Source: Synechococcus sp. WH 7805 (GTDB lineage Bacteria > Cyanobacteriota > Cyanobacteriia > PCC-6307 > Cyanobiaceae). From it: DNA of 64,000 nucleotides. The stretch is from positions 1,916,110 to 1,980,109 of the forward strand of contig NZ_CH724168.1 of NCBI RefSeq assembly GCF_000153285.1. The letters run 5' to 3'. This document shows positions 1 to 12,100 of the stretch, piece by piece (position 1 is the stretch's first letter; each line of letters starts with the position of its first letter). Made by a program: the position numbers and the translations under genes. Under the pieces are notes generated by a model. That model ran no database searches and had not been told where the DNA came from. It was given only the letters and a program-made list of their open reading frames with translations.

Positions 1-972
1 GTGGATTTTGCCTATCGCATTCATTCCGAGGTGGGCAATCATTGCCATGGCGTCAGGATCAACGATCGCCTCTGCCCACTCTCCACACCGCTGCAGAACG
101 GGGATTTCATCAACATTCTCACCAGCAAAACGGCGCACCCCAGCCTGGATTGGCTCAACTTTGTAGCCACACCAACGGCACGGAATCGCATTCGCCAGTG
201 GTACAAACGAAGCCATCGCGATGAAACGATTCAACGCGGCAAGGAGCTGCTGGAGCGAGAGTTGGGGCGCAGTGGTTTTGACGCTCTGCTGAACAGCGAA
301 GCGATGACCCGTGTCTCTGAACGCTGCAACCTGCACTGCACCGATGATCTCCTGGCGGCCCTTGGATTCGGTGCCGTCACTCTTCATCAGGTGCTCAATC
401 GGCTGCGGGAGGAAATCCGTTTGCAAGCCGATGCGGAGACTCAGCCCCTCAGCAATGAGGATGTGGCCCGCAAGCTGGTGGAACAGGCGGAATCAGCGCC
501 GGTTCGGCAAGACCATGCTGGCGCCGTGCCGATTCTCGGAGTGGAGGGACTTGACTATCGCCTGGGCGGTTGCTGCAGCCCTCTGCCTGGTGAGGCGATT
601 GTGGGCACCGTGGCACTCGGTAACCATGGAATCACCATTCACCGGCAAGAGTGCGCCAATGTGGAGGCGATCCCCAGTGAACGGCGCCTGCCGGTGCGTT
701 GGAATCCAGCCAATGCCCGCAATGGACAGCGCTTCCCGGTGCAGTTGCGCATTGAGGTGATCGACCGAGTGGGCATCCTCAAGGACATCCTGATGCGTCT
801 TTCGGATGGATCGATCAACGTCAGTGATGCGCGTGTGAAAACGACCTATGGCAAACCAGCCCGGATCGATTTGCGCGTGGAGCTGGCTGGTGCCGACCTG
901 TTGCAGCGCACCATGGATCAGATCCGTTCGATGGCGGATGTGCTCGATATCGCGCGAACGGGTCAGGGGTGA
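1..972 (+). CDS. spoT: RelA/SpoT-family (p)ppGpp synthetase/hydrolase, C-terminal part
   Basis: C-terminal regulatory half of a bifunctional (p)ppGpp synthetase/hydrolase, the stringent-response enzyme. The gene is cut by the left edge of the window, so the catalytic HD and synthetase domains are not visible and the GTG at base 1 is probably an internal Val codon. Residues 1-50 are the end of a TGS domain, followed by a helical region and a conserved-cysteine region (GGCCSPLPGE near residue 190, HRQECAN near 215). The end is an ACT domain (about 240-315) with RVGILKDI. The ORF ends at TGA 970-972, 50 bp from the convergent stop of giant gene A. Its last 278 bp are duplicated at 26330-26607. 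The family assignment is firm; the choice of spoT over relA follows usual cyanobacterial naming. Confidence 0.93.
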   Translation: MDFAYRIHSEVGNHCHGVRINDRLCPLSTPLQNGDFINILTSKTAHPSLDWLNFVATPTARNRIRQWYKRSHRDETIQRGKELLERELGRSGFDALLNSEAMTRVSERCNLHCTDDLLAALGFGAVTLHQVLNRLREEIRLQADAETQPLSNEDVARKLVEQAESAPVRQDHAGAVPILGVEGLDYRLGGCCSPLPGEAIVGTVALGNHGITIHRQECANVEAIPSERRLPVRWNPANARNGQRFPVQLRIEVIDRVGILKDILMRLSDGSINVSDARVKTTYGKPARIDLRVELAGADLLQRTMDQIRSMADVLDIARTGQG

Positions 973-3160
973 TTCGCAGCTTTGAAGGTTGCGCTGACCC
1001 TGCCCGTTGTGGTTTGGACGGATCAGAGGATCAAGGAGTCCGCGGATAGTTCGTTGACTCCTTTGAGGTTGATTTGAAAGTCAGCAAAGAGGTCGTCGTC
1101 AATATTGAGTCTGAGGACAGCGTTGTTAAACCTTGCCTGGCCAATGTCTGAGAAGCGATCGGATCCAATGAAGACAAAGGCTTGATCACCGTTCGTGTTT
1201 GGATCGGCATCAATCCGTGAGAGGTCGATGGTGTCGTCTGCTGTGAAATCAGTGATCTGATCTCTTGTTGCATTGGTTATGCCGGAGTCATTGATGGATT
1301 GAAAGAGAAAAGTATCGGCATTGCTGCCGCCGGTGAGTTTGTCTTTGTCTTCTTTGCCGATGAGTGTGTCGTTGCCGCCTTTGCCGTTGAGGCGATTTTT
1401 ACCTGAATTGCCTTCAATTCTGTTGTCCAGGTCATTGCCAGTGCCATTGAGATTGTCAGTGCCCGTGAGGATCAGGTTTGCAAGACCGTCTGGAAGGGTC
1501 AGGCTTTCGGAGGACCTGATCGTTGAGGTGATGAGATCGTTGGTATCGATGATGAGATCAGCATTGTCACTGAGGGAACCCTGAGTTCCGGGCTGAGGGA
1601 GTGAAAGGATGGCTGGATTGCCGTTGGCATCAGTGATGCTGCCGCCGTTGAGTGCGAGTGCTGTGGAAGAGAGCTGATCGAGATCAGCGGAGGTGTCACC
1701 GTCTTGAACGGTGTATTGGAAGGTGAGGGTGTTGGTGCCGGAGCCGGAGGTAAAGATCGCTTTGCGATCGGTGGTGCCGGTTTCGAGCTGGAGAGTGGGT
1801 GTGCCGCCAGTGGTGTCAACGACAACGGGTTTTGAGAAGCCGATGGTGAGGTTGATGACAGCACCGATGGTGTAGACGCCATTGACGGTGGAGGAGTTCA
1901 CGCCAGGAGCAGCCCCCGTGTTGCGGAAGAAGAGGGTGTCACCGGCGGCATTGCCAATGAAGAGATCAGGGTCGCTGTCGTTATCAGGATCGGCAAAGGC
2001 CGGGCTTGCGTTGAAGCCCACATCAGTAATTCCGAAGGGATTGGGTTCACCGTTGGCCCCGCGTTCTTGGCTGTAGGCGGGAGCGGTGGAGCCTGGAGGG
2101 GCGTTGTTGCGGAAGACAAGGGTGTTGCCGTCTCGATTGCCGATGAAGAGATCAAGATCACCGTCGCCATCGGCATCGGTGAAGGCGGGGGCGGCGGAGA
2201 GTCCTACATCGTTGATTCCAAAGGGATTGGTGGCAGCTGGTGCGTAAGCGGGAGTGGTGGCTCCTGGAGTGGCGTTGTTGCGGAAGACAAGGGTTTTACC
2301 GCGTAGGTTGCCGATGAAGAGATCAAGATCGCCGTCGTTATCGGTATCTGTAAAGGCGGGCTTGGCGAAACGGCCCACGTCGGTGATTCCGAAAGGATTG
2401 GGTTCACCGTTGGCCCCGCGTTCTTGGCTGTAGGCGGGAGCGGTGGAGCCTGGAGGGGCGTTGTTGCGGAAGAAGAGGGTGTTGCCGGCTCGATTGCCGA
2501 TGAAGAGATCAAGGTCACCATCGTCATCAATGTCGGTGAGGGTTGGGCTGGCGGCGCGACCTACATCAGTAATCCCGAAAGGATTGGTGACTGCTGGTGC
2601 GTAGGCGGGAGCGGTGGAGCCTGAAGCGGCGGTGTTGCGGAAGAAGAGGGTGTTGCCGGCTCGATTGCCGATGAAGAGATCAAGATCATCGTCGCCATCA
2701 ATGTCGGCAAAGGTGGGTTTGGCGGAGAGGCCGACATCGGAAATTCCGAAAGGATTGCTGGCTTCTAAAACGTATGTGCGGGTGTCCGTGCTGACGAAGG
2801 GCGCGATGCCGTCGATCACCAGATCGGCATTGCTGCTGAGAGAGCCTGCTGCGCCTGGGTTGGGGAGATTGAGGATGGCGTTGTTACCTGCGGCATCCTG
2901 AATGGTTCCGCCGTTGAGGGCGAGTGCGGAGGAGGAGAGCTGATCGAGATCAGCGGAGGAATCACCGTCTTGAACGATGTATTGGAAGGTGAGGGTGTTG
3001 GTGCCTGAACCGGAGGTGAAGATCGCTTTGCGATCGATGGTTCCGGTTTCGAGCTGGAGAGCTGGGGTGCCTGTGACGACAACATCCTCATCGAAGGTCA
3101 CGGTGAGGTTGATGACGGAGCCGATGCCGTAGGAGCCGTCGGCGGTGGTCGAGTCGACGC
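695..3160. repeat. 2466-bp direct repeat, copy 1
   Basis: This segment recurs at 26330-28795 with a constant offset of 25635. It covers the last third of spoT, the 50-bp convergent intergenic gap and the last ~710 codons of the giant gene. Reading both copies I found two substitutions: position 1502 (Leu in A, Val in B) and position 3150. Identity starts abruptly inside spoT and ends inside an Ig-like unit, where the two giant genes remain similar but no longer identical. Confidence 0.95.
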
Positions 3161-6100
3161 GAGTGATGGAGGGAGATGCGGTGACTTTGGTTGTGGAATC
3201 AGTCGCTTGTGTTGCTGAATTACCGGCTAAGTCGCTGACATCGGCGCTGATGTTGAGGGTGCCGTCAGCGAGGGAAGAGAGATCGAGGCCAGAGACGGAA
3301 TAGCTGTTGCTGTTGACGGTGGCGGTGGTGTTGATCGTGTTGGATCCATCGGTAATGGAGATGGAAACGGTCTGGCCGTCTTCTGCGCCGGTGGTGGTGC
3401 CAGAGATGGTGACGGAGGAATCTTCTGCAGCGTTGAGGATGCTGTCGCCGCCATCGTTGATGGCAACGGAAACGGTGGGGATGGTGGTCTTGATGACCAG
3501 GTTTTTATTGGCGCTGAGAGAGCCTGCTGCGCCTGGGTTGGGGAGATTGAGGATGGCTGAATTGCCAGCGGTATCGGCGATGCTGCCGCCATTGAGGGCG
3601 AGTGCGGATGAGGAAAGCTGATCGAGATCAGCGGAGGTGTCACCGACTTGAACGATGTATTGGAAGGTGAGGGTGCTTGTGCCGGAGCCGGAGATATAAG
3701 TAGCGAAGCGATCGATGGTGCCGGTTTCGAGCTGAAGGGTTGGTGTGCCGGAGGTGGTGTCAACGACAACGGGTTCTGAGAAGGAAACGGAGAGGTTGAT
3801 GACGTCTCCAGCAACACAGATGCCGTCAGGCGTGGTCGAGTCGACGCGAGTGATGGTGGTTGAGATTGTTGGTCTGACGGTGTTAATGGAGAGAGTGAGT
3901 GTGTTGTTGGTGTCGTCGCCGTCGTTGTTGGTGTTGCCAGCTGAATTGGAGAAAGTGCCTGAGGCAACGGAGATAACAGCGTCAGAGGTGCTGTCGGCGT
4001 TGGCAGTGAAGGTGGCGGTGTAGCTGGAGCCAGAGCCGGCAAAGTTGGAGAGTGTGCCTCCGGAGACAGAGATATCGGCTTCTGAGAAATCGGAAGAGGG
4101 TTCTGAAAGCGTGAAGGTGAGCGTGGCGGTGTCCCCTGCTTGAAGGGAGGAGCGATCGGAGGTCAGAGCGATTGTTGGTCTGACGGTGTTGATGGAGAGA
4201 GTGAGTGTGTTGTTGGTGTTATCGCCGTCGTTGTTGGTGTTTCCAGCTGAATTGGAGAAAGTGCCTGAGGCCACGGAGATGACAGCGTCGGAGGTGCTGT
4301 TGGCGTCAGCAGTGAAGGTGGCGGTGTAGCTGGAGCCAGAGCCGGCAAAGTTGGAGAGTGTGCCTCCGGAGATGGTGATATCGGCTTCTGAGAAATCGGA
4401 AGAGGGTTCTGAAAGCGTGAAGGTGAGCGTGGTGGTATCGCCTGCTTGAAGGGAGGAGCGATCGGAGGTCAGAGTGATTGTTGGTCTGACGGTGTTGATG
4501 GAGAGGGTGAGTGTGTTGTTGGTGTTATCGCCGTCGTTATTGGTGTTTCCAGCTGAATTGGAAAAAGTGCCTGAGGCAACGGAGATAACAGCGTCGGAGG
4601 TGCTGTTGGCGTCAGCAGTGAAGGTGGCGGTGTAGCTGGATCCGGATCCGGAGAAGTTGGAGAGTGTGCCTCCGGAGACGGTGATATCGGCTTCTGAGAA
4701 ATCGGAAGAGGGTTCTGAAAGCGTGAAGGTGAGCGTGGCGGTGTCGCCTGCTTGAAGGGAGGAGCGATCGGAGGTCAGAGCGATTGTTGGTCTGACGGTG
4801 TTGATGGAGAGGGTGAGTGTGTTGTTGGTGTTATCGCCGTCGTTATTGGTGTTGCCAGCTGAATTGGAAAAAGTGTCTGAGGCAACGGAGATAACAGCGT
4901 CGGAGGTGCTGTCGGCGTTGGCAGTGAAGGTGGCGGTGTAGCTGGATCCGGAGCCGGAGAAGTTGGAGAGTGTGCCTCCGGAGATGGTGATATCGGCTTC
5001 TGAGAAATCGGAAGAAGGTTCTGAAAGCGTGAAGGTGAGCGTGGTGGTATCGCCTGCTTGAAGGGAGGAGCGATCGGAGGTCAGAGTGATTGTTGGTCTG
5101 ACGGTGTTGATGGAGAGGGTGAGTGTGTTGTTGGTGTTATCGCCGTCGTTATTGGTGTTTCCAGCTGAATTGGAAAAAGTGCCTGAGGCAACGGAGATAA
5201 CAGCGTCGGAGGTGCTGTTGGCGTCAGCAGTGAAGGTGGCGGTGTAGCTGGATCCGGATCCGGAGAAGTTGGAGAGTGTGCCTCCGGAGACGGTGATATC
5301 GGCTTCTGAGAAATCGGAAGAGGGTTCTGAAAGCGTGAAGGTGAGCGTGGCGGTGTCGCCTGCTTGAAGGGAGGAGCGATCGGAGGTCAGAGCGATTGTT
5401 GGTCTGACGGTGTTGATGGAGAGGGTGAGTGTGTTGTTGGTGTTATCGCCGTCGTTATTGGTGTTGCCAGCTGAATTGGAAAAAGTGTCTGAGGCAACGG
5501 AGATAACAGCGTCGGAGGTGCTGTCGGCGTTGGCAGTGAAGGTGGCGGTGTAGCTGGATCCGGATCCGGAGAAGTTGGAGAGTGTGCCTCCGGAGACGGT
5601 GATATCGGCTTCTGAGAAATCGGAAGAAGGTTCTGAAAGCGTGAAGGTGAGCGTGGCGGTGTCTCCTGCTTGAAGGGAGGAGCGATCGGAGGTCAGAGCG
5701 ATTGTTGGTCTGACGGTGTTGATGGAGAGGGTGAGTGTGTTGTTGGTGTTATCGCCGTCGTTATTGGTGTTGCCAGCTGAATTGGAAAAAGTGCCTGAGG
5801 CAACGGAGATGACTGCGTCAGAGGTGCTGTCGGCGTTGGCAGTGAAGGTGGCTGTGTAGCTGGAGCCAGAGCCTGAGAAGTTGGAGAGTGTGCCTCCGGA
5901 GATAGTGATATCGGCTTCTGAGAAATCGGAAGAAGGTTCTGAAAGAGTGAAGGTGAGCGTGGCGGTGTCCCCTGCTTGAAGGGAGGAGCGATCGGAGGTC
6001 AGAGCGATTGTTGGTCTGACGGTGTTGATGGAGAGGGTGAGTGTGTTGTTGGTGTCGTCGCCGTCGTTGTTGAAGATTCCATCGCTTGAGAAAGCGTTGC

Positions 6101-9100
6101 TGCCAACTTCAATGACGCCATGGATGGTGCTGTTGGTATCAGGAGTGAAGGTGGCTGTGTAGATGGAGCCAGAGCCGGAGAAGTTGGAGAGTGTGCCTCC
6201 GGAGACAGAGATATCGGATTGCAAGAAATCAGATGAGGGTTCTGAGAGCGTGAAGGTGAGCGTGGTGGTATCGCCTGCTTTGAGAGAGGAGAGAGTGGAG
6301 GTCAGAGCAATGACGGGTCTGACGGTGTTGATGGAGAGAGTGAGAGAGTTGTTGGTGTTATCGCCGTTGTTGTTGGTGTTGCCGGCTGAATTGGAGAAAG
6401 TGCCTGAGGCGACGGAGATGACTGCGTCGGAGGTGCTGTTGGCGTCAGGAGTGAATGTGGCGGTGTAGCTGGAGCCGGATCCAGAGAAGTTGGAGAGTGT
6501 GCCTCCGGAGACGGTGATATCGGCTTCTGAGAAATCGGAAGAGGGTTCTGAAAGAGTGAAGGTGAGCGTGGTGGTATCGCCTGCTTTGAGAGAGGAGAGA
6601 GTGGAGGTCAGAGCAATGACGGGTCTGACGGTGTTGATGGAGAGGGTGAGTGTGTTGTTGGTGTTATCGCCGTCGTTGTTGGTGTTGCCGGCTGAATTGG
6701 AGAAAGTGCCAGAGGCGACGGAGATGACTGCGTCAGAGGTGCTGTTGGTATCAGGAGTGAAGGTGGCTGTGTAGCTGGAGCCAGAGCCTGAGAAGTTGGA
6801 GAGTGTGCCTCCGGAGATAGTGATATCGGCTTCTGAGAAATCGGAAGAGGGTTCTGAAAGCGTGAAGGTGAGCGTGGTGGTATCGCCTGCTTTGAGAGAG
6901 GAGAGAGTGGAGGTCAGAGCAATGACGGGTCTGACGGTGTTGATGGAGAGAGTGAGTGTGTTGTTGGTGTTATCGCCGTCGTTGTTGAAGATTCCATTGC
7001 TTGAGAAAGCGTTGCTGCCAACTTCAATGACGCCATCGATGGTGCTGTTGGCGTTGGGAGTGAAGGTGGCGGTGTAGATGGAGCCAGAGCCAGAGAAGTT
7101 GGAGAGTGTGCCTCCGGAGATGGTGATATCGGATTCGGTGAAGTCTGAGGAATCGTCTGAAAGAACAAAAGTTAGTGATGCGGTTTTACCGATATTGAGT
7201 GATGAGGTGCTGGATATAATGCCAATTGTTGGAAAGCCGTTTTCATCGCTGAGTCCAACAATGCCAGGAGACTGTCGACTGGTGAGAATATCTGCGGGGA
7301 ACCCGGTCAGGGTCGTGATCGCAGCGGCGTTAATGACAACAGTGGTTTTTCTGTCGAGCGTGTTGAGAGCTGCAGCAGCGACGGAGGCATCGGCGATAGT
7401 GATGGAATATGCATTGCCATCTCCGTTGAGGCCTGTGAGTGTGGCGAGATCGCCCTCAGCGATGGTGGCGGTGACGATGCCGGATGTTTCAGCAGCGAGG
7501 TCATTGGCCTGAGCAGTGGTGGCGGTACCGCTGTCGACGGTGATGGCCTCGCTGCCTAAGCCGGTGATGCCGTCTGACGTGACAGCCTCAATGAGCTCCG
7601 CGGCTGTACCTGTGAGTGTGGTGACGGCGGAGGCATCGATGGTTCCTGTGGTGTTGCCATCGAGGGTGTTGAGGACTGCGGCCGCGAGGGTGGTGTCAGT
7701 GAGAGTGACGTCCTGATCACCGAGATTGCTGATGCCGCCTGAGTCGAAGGCGGTGTTGAGATCGACGGCTGCACCAGTGAGTGTGGTGATGGCAGCGGCG
7801 TCGATGGCAACAGTGGTTTTTCCATCGAGCGTGTTGAGGGCTGCGGTATCAACAGAGGCATCGTCGATGGTGATGGAATAGGCATTGCCGGTTCCGTTGA
7901 GTGCGGCGAGTGTGGCGAGATCGCCCTCAGCGATGGTGGCGGTGACGATGCCGGATGTTTCAGCAGCGAGGTCATTGGCCTGAGCAGTGGTGGCGGTGCC
8001 GCTGTCGACGGTGATGGCCTCGTCGCCTAAGCCTGTGATGCCGTTGGCTGTAACAGCCTCGATGAGGTCCGTGGCGGAACCAGTGAGTGCGGTGATGGAG
8101 GCGGCATCGATGCTTCCTGTGGTGTTGTCATCGAGGGCGTTGAGGACTGAAGCAGTGAGGGTGGTGTCTGAGAGGGTGACGTTCTCATTGCCGAGGCCTG
8201 AGATTTCGGTAGAGGTGAAGGCAGTGTTGAGCTCTGTGGCTGTACCAGTGAGTGTGGTGACAGTGCTGGCATCAATAGTTCCTGTGGTTTTGTCGTCGAG
8301 GGTGTTGAGGACAGCGGCATCGAGGGTGGTGTCAGAGAGGGTGACTTCTTCGTTATTCAGGCCTGAGAATTTGTTTGAGTTGTAAACAGCGATTAGATCA
8401 GCAGCCGTACCGGCGAGAGAAGAAATGGAGCTGGCATCGATGGTGCCTGACGTTTTACCCTCGAGGCTGTTGAGAACCGTCGCGGCGAGGGTGATGTCGG
8501 AGAGGGTGACGTTTTCGTCGCCAAGGCCAGAGATATTGTTTGTTGATGCGTAGACGGAATTGAGCTCTGCGGCAGCGCCTATGAATGTTGTGATGGAGTT
8601 GGCATTGATGCTTCCTGTGGTGTTGCCGTTGAGGGCGTTGAGGACTGAAGCCGTGAGGGAGGTGTCAGTGAGAGTGACGTCCTGATCACTGAGATTGCTG
8701 ATGCTGACTGAGTCGAAGGCGGTGTTGAGATCGACGGCTGCACCAGTGAGTGTGTTGAGGGTGCTGGCATCGATGCTTCCTGAGGTTTTGCCGTTGAGGG
8801 CGTTGAGGACTGAAGCAGTGAGGGAGGAGTCAGTGAGAGTGACGTCCTGATCACCGAGATTGCTGATGCCGCCTGAGTCGAAGGCGGTGTTGAGATCGAC
8901 GGCTGCACCAGTGAGTGCGGTGACGGTGCTGGCATCGATGTTTCCTGTGGTGTTGCCGTTGAGGGCGTTGAGGACTGAAGCCGTGAGGGAGGTGTCAGTG
9001 AGAGTGACGTCCTGATCACTGAGATTGCTGATGCCGCCTGAGTTGAAGGCGGTGTGGAGATCGACGGCTGCACCTGTGAGTGTGTTGAGGGTGCTGGCAT

Positions 9101-12100
9101 CGATGCTTCCTGTGGTGTTGCCATCGAGGTCGTTGAGGACTGAAGCCGTGAGGGAGGAGTCAGTGAGAGTGACGTCCTGATCACTGAGATTGCTGATGCC
9201 GCCTGAGTCGAAGGCGGTGTTGAGATCGACGGCTGCACCAGTGAGTGTGTTGAGGGTGCTGGCATCGATGCTTCCTGAGGTTTTGCCGTTGAGGGCGTTG
9301 AGGACTGAAGCCGTGAGGGAGGTGTCAGTGAGAGTGACGTCCTGATCACTGAGATTGCTGATGCCGCCTGAGTCGAAGGCGGTGTTGAGATCGACGGCTG
9401 CACCAGTGAGTGCGGTGATGGAGGAGGCATCGATGCTTCCTGTGGTGTTGTTATCGAGGGCGTTGAGGACTGAAGCCGTGAGGGAGGTGTCAGTGAGAGT
9501 GACGTCCTGATCACTGAGATTGCTGATGCCGCCTGAGTTGAAGGCGGTGTTGAGATCGACGGCTGCACCTGTGAGTGTGTTGAGGGTGCTGGCATCGATG
9601 ACTTGGCTGTTCGCTGAATCAATTGCAATTAAATCGGAAGCATTGATATTCGAGGCTGTAAAGATAATTTCTTCGTCGCCAAGTCCATTGATCCCGCTTG
9701 CTGTGTATGCAGTGGCGATATCTTCGGCTGTACCCTCAATTTGAATTATATTTTGGCCATTAATATCATTGATTGTTTTGTTGTTGATTGCATTGAGAAT
9801 TGCTGCATTGACCGCTGTATCAGAGATTGTGATGGCGTAGGCATTGCCGGTTCCGGTGAGACCAGAGAGTGTGGCGAGATCGCCCTCGGCGATGGTGGCG
9901 GTAACGATGCCGGATGTTTCATCAGCGAGGGCATTGGCCTGAGCAGTGGTGGCGGTACCGCTGTCGACGGTGATGGCCCCGTCGCCTAAACCTGTGATGC
10001 CGTTGGAGGTAACAGCCTCGATGAGGTCCGTGGCTGCACCAGTGAGTGTGTTGAGGGTGCTGGCATCGATGCTTCCTGTGGTGTTGTTATCGAGGGCGTT
10101 GAGGACTGAAGCAGTGAGGGAGATGTCGGAGAGGATGACGTCCTGATCACGAAGGCCCGAGATGCCCGGTGAGGTGAATGCCGTGTTGATCTCTGTGGAT
10201 GTGCCGGAAAGGGTGATGGTGGCGGAGGCATCGATAACAACGGTTGTTTTTTCGTCGAGCGTGTTGAGGGCTGCTGCATCAACGGAGGCATCGTCGATGG
10301 TGATGGAATAGGCATTGCCATCTCCGGTGAGGCCTGCGAGTGTGGCGAGATCGCCCTCAGCGATGGTGGCGGTGACGATGCCGGATGTGGCAGCAGCGAG
10401 GGCATTGGCCTGAGCCGTGGTGGCGGTACCGCTGTCGACGGTGATGGCCTCGTCGCCTAAGCCTGTGATGCCGTTGGCTGTAACAGCCTCGATGAGGTCC
10501 GTGGCGGAACCAGTGAGTGCGGTGATGGAGGAGGCATCGATGCTTCCTGTGGTTTTGCTTTTGAGGGCGTTGATGTCTGTGGCATCGAGTGTGTTGTCAG
10601 AGAGGATGATGTCCTGATCACGAAGCCCCGAGATGCCCGGTGATGCGAATGCCGAGTGGATCTCTGCGGCTAAGCCGGTGAGTGTGGCGATGGAGGAGGC
10701 ATCAATGGTCCCTGTGGTGTTGCCATCGAGGATGTTGAGGATGGCAGCGTCGAGGGTGGTGTCGGAGAGGATGATGTCCTCATTCCCTAGGCCGGTAATG
10801 CCAACTGGAATGAGTGAGTTGTTGAGAGCTGCTCCATCAAGGGGTGTAGTACTGAGCCCGGCTACTGCGTAAGCGTCGTTGAGGTCTGCCGCAGCGCCGG
10901 TGAGCGTGGTGATTGCGGAAGCATCAATCGTTCCCGAAGTTTTATCACCAAGGGTGTTGAGAATAGAGACGTCGAGTGTGGTGTCAGAAAGCGTGACGTC
11001 TTCGTTGCCGAGGCCTGTGATCTCGGTAGAGGAGAAGGCAGTGTTGAGCTCTGTGGCTGTGCCAGTCAGTGTGGTCAGGCTGGAGCTGTCGATGTTTCCT
11101 GAGGTGTTTCTATCGAGAGCATTCAGTGTTGATGCGGAGAGTGACGTGTCTGTGAGAGTTGCCGGTTCATCGCCAAGGCCGGAGATTCCATCGGATTCGT
11201 AGACAGTATTGAGGTCTGTAGCAGAACCTGTTAAAGCTTCAATGCCAATGGCATTGATGACACGGCTGTTCGCCGCGTCAATTGCAGCCAAGCTATCTGC
11301 GTTGATATTCGAGAATGTGAAAATAATTTCTTCATCACCAAGTCCGTCAATTCCGCCCTCTGTGTATGTTGCGGCGATGTCTTCGACTGCACCTGAGATC
11401 TGAATTATGTTTTCCCCATTAATATTGGTGATTGTTTTGATGTTTAATGCATTTAATTCAGCTGCGTTTACCAGCGTATTGGTGATGGTGAGGGCGTAGG
11501 CATTGCCGGTTCCGTTGAGTGCGGCGAGTGTGGCGAGATCGCCCTCAGCAATGGTGGCGGTGACGATGCCGGATGTTTCATCAGCAAGGGTGTTGGCCTG
11601 AGAAATGGAGGCGGTGCCGCTGTTGACGGTGATGGCTTCATTCCCGAGGCCAGTGATGCCGCTGGCTGTAACAGCCTCGATGAGGTCCGTGGCTGTACCG
11701 GAGAGTGTGGTGATGGAGGAGGCGTCGATACTTCCTGTGGTGTTGCCGTTGAGGGCGTTGAGGACTGAAGCCGTGAGTGAGGTGTCAGTGAGAGTGACGT
11801 CCTGATCACCGAGATTGCTGATGCCGCCTGAGTCGAAGGCGGTGTTGAGATCGACGGCTGCACCAGTGAGTGTGTTGACGGTGTTGGCATCGATGCTTCC
11901 TGTGGTGTTGTTATCGAGGGCGTTGAGGACTGCGGCCGCGAGTGTGGTGTCAGTGAGAGTGACGTCCTGATCACTGAGATTGCTGATGCCGCCTGAGTCG
12001 AAGGCGGTGTTGAGATCGACGGCTGCACCAGTGAGTGTGGTGATGGCAGCGGCGTTGATGGCAACAGTGGTTTTTGCGTCGAGCGTGTTGAGGGCTGCTG

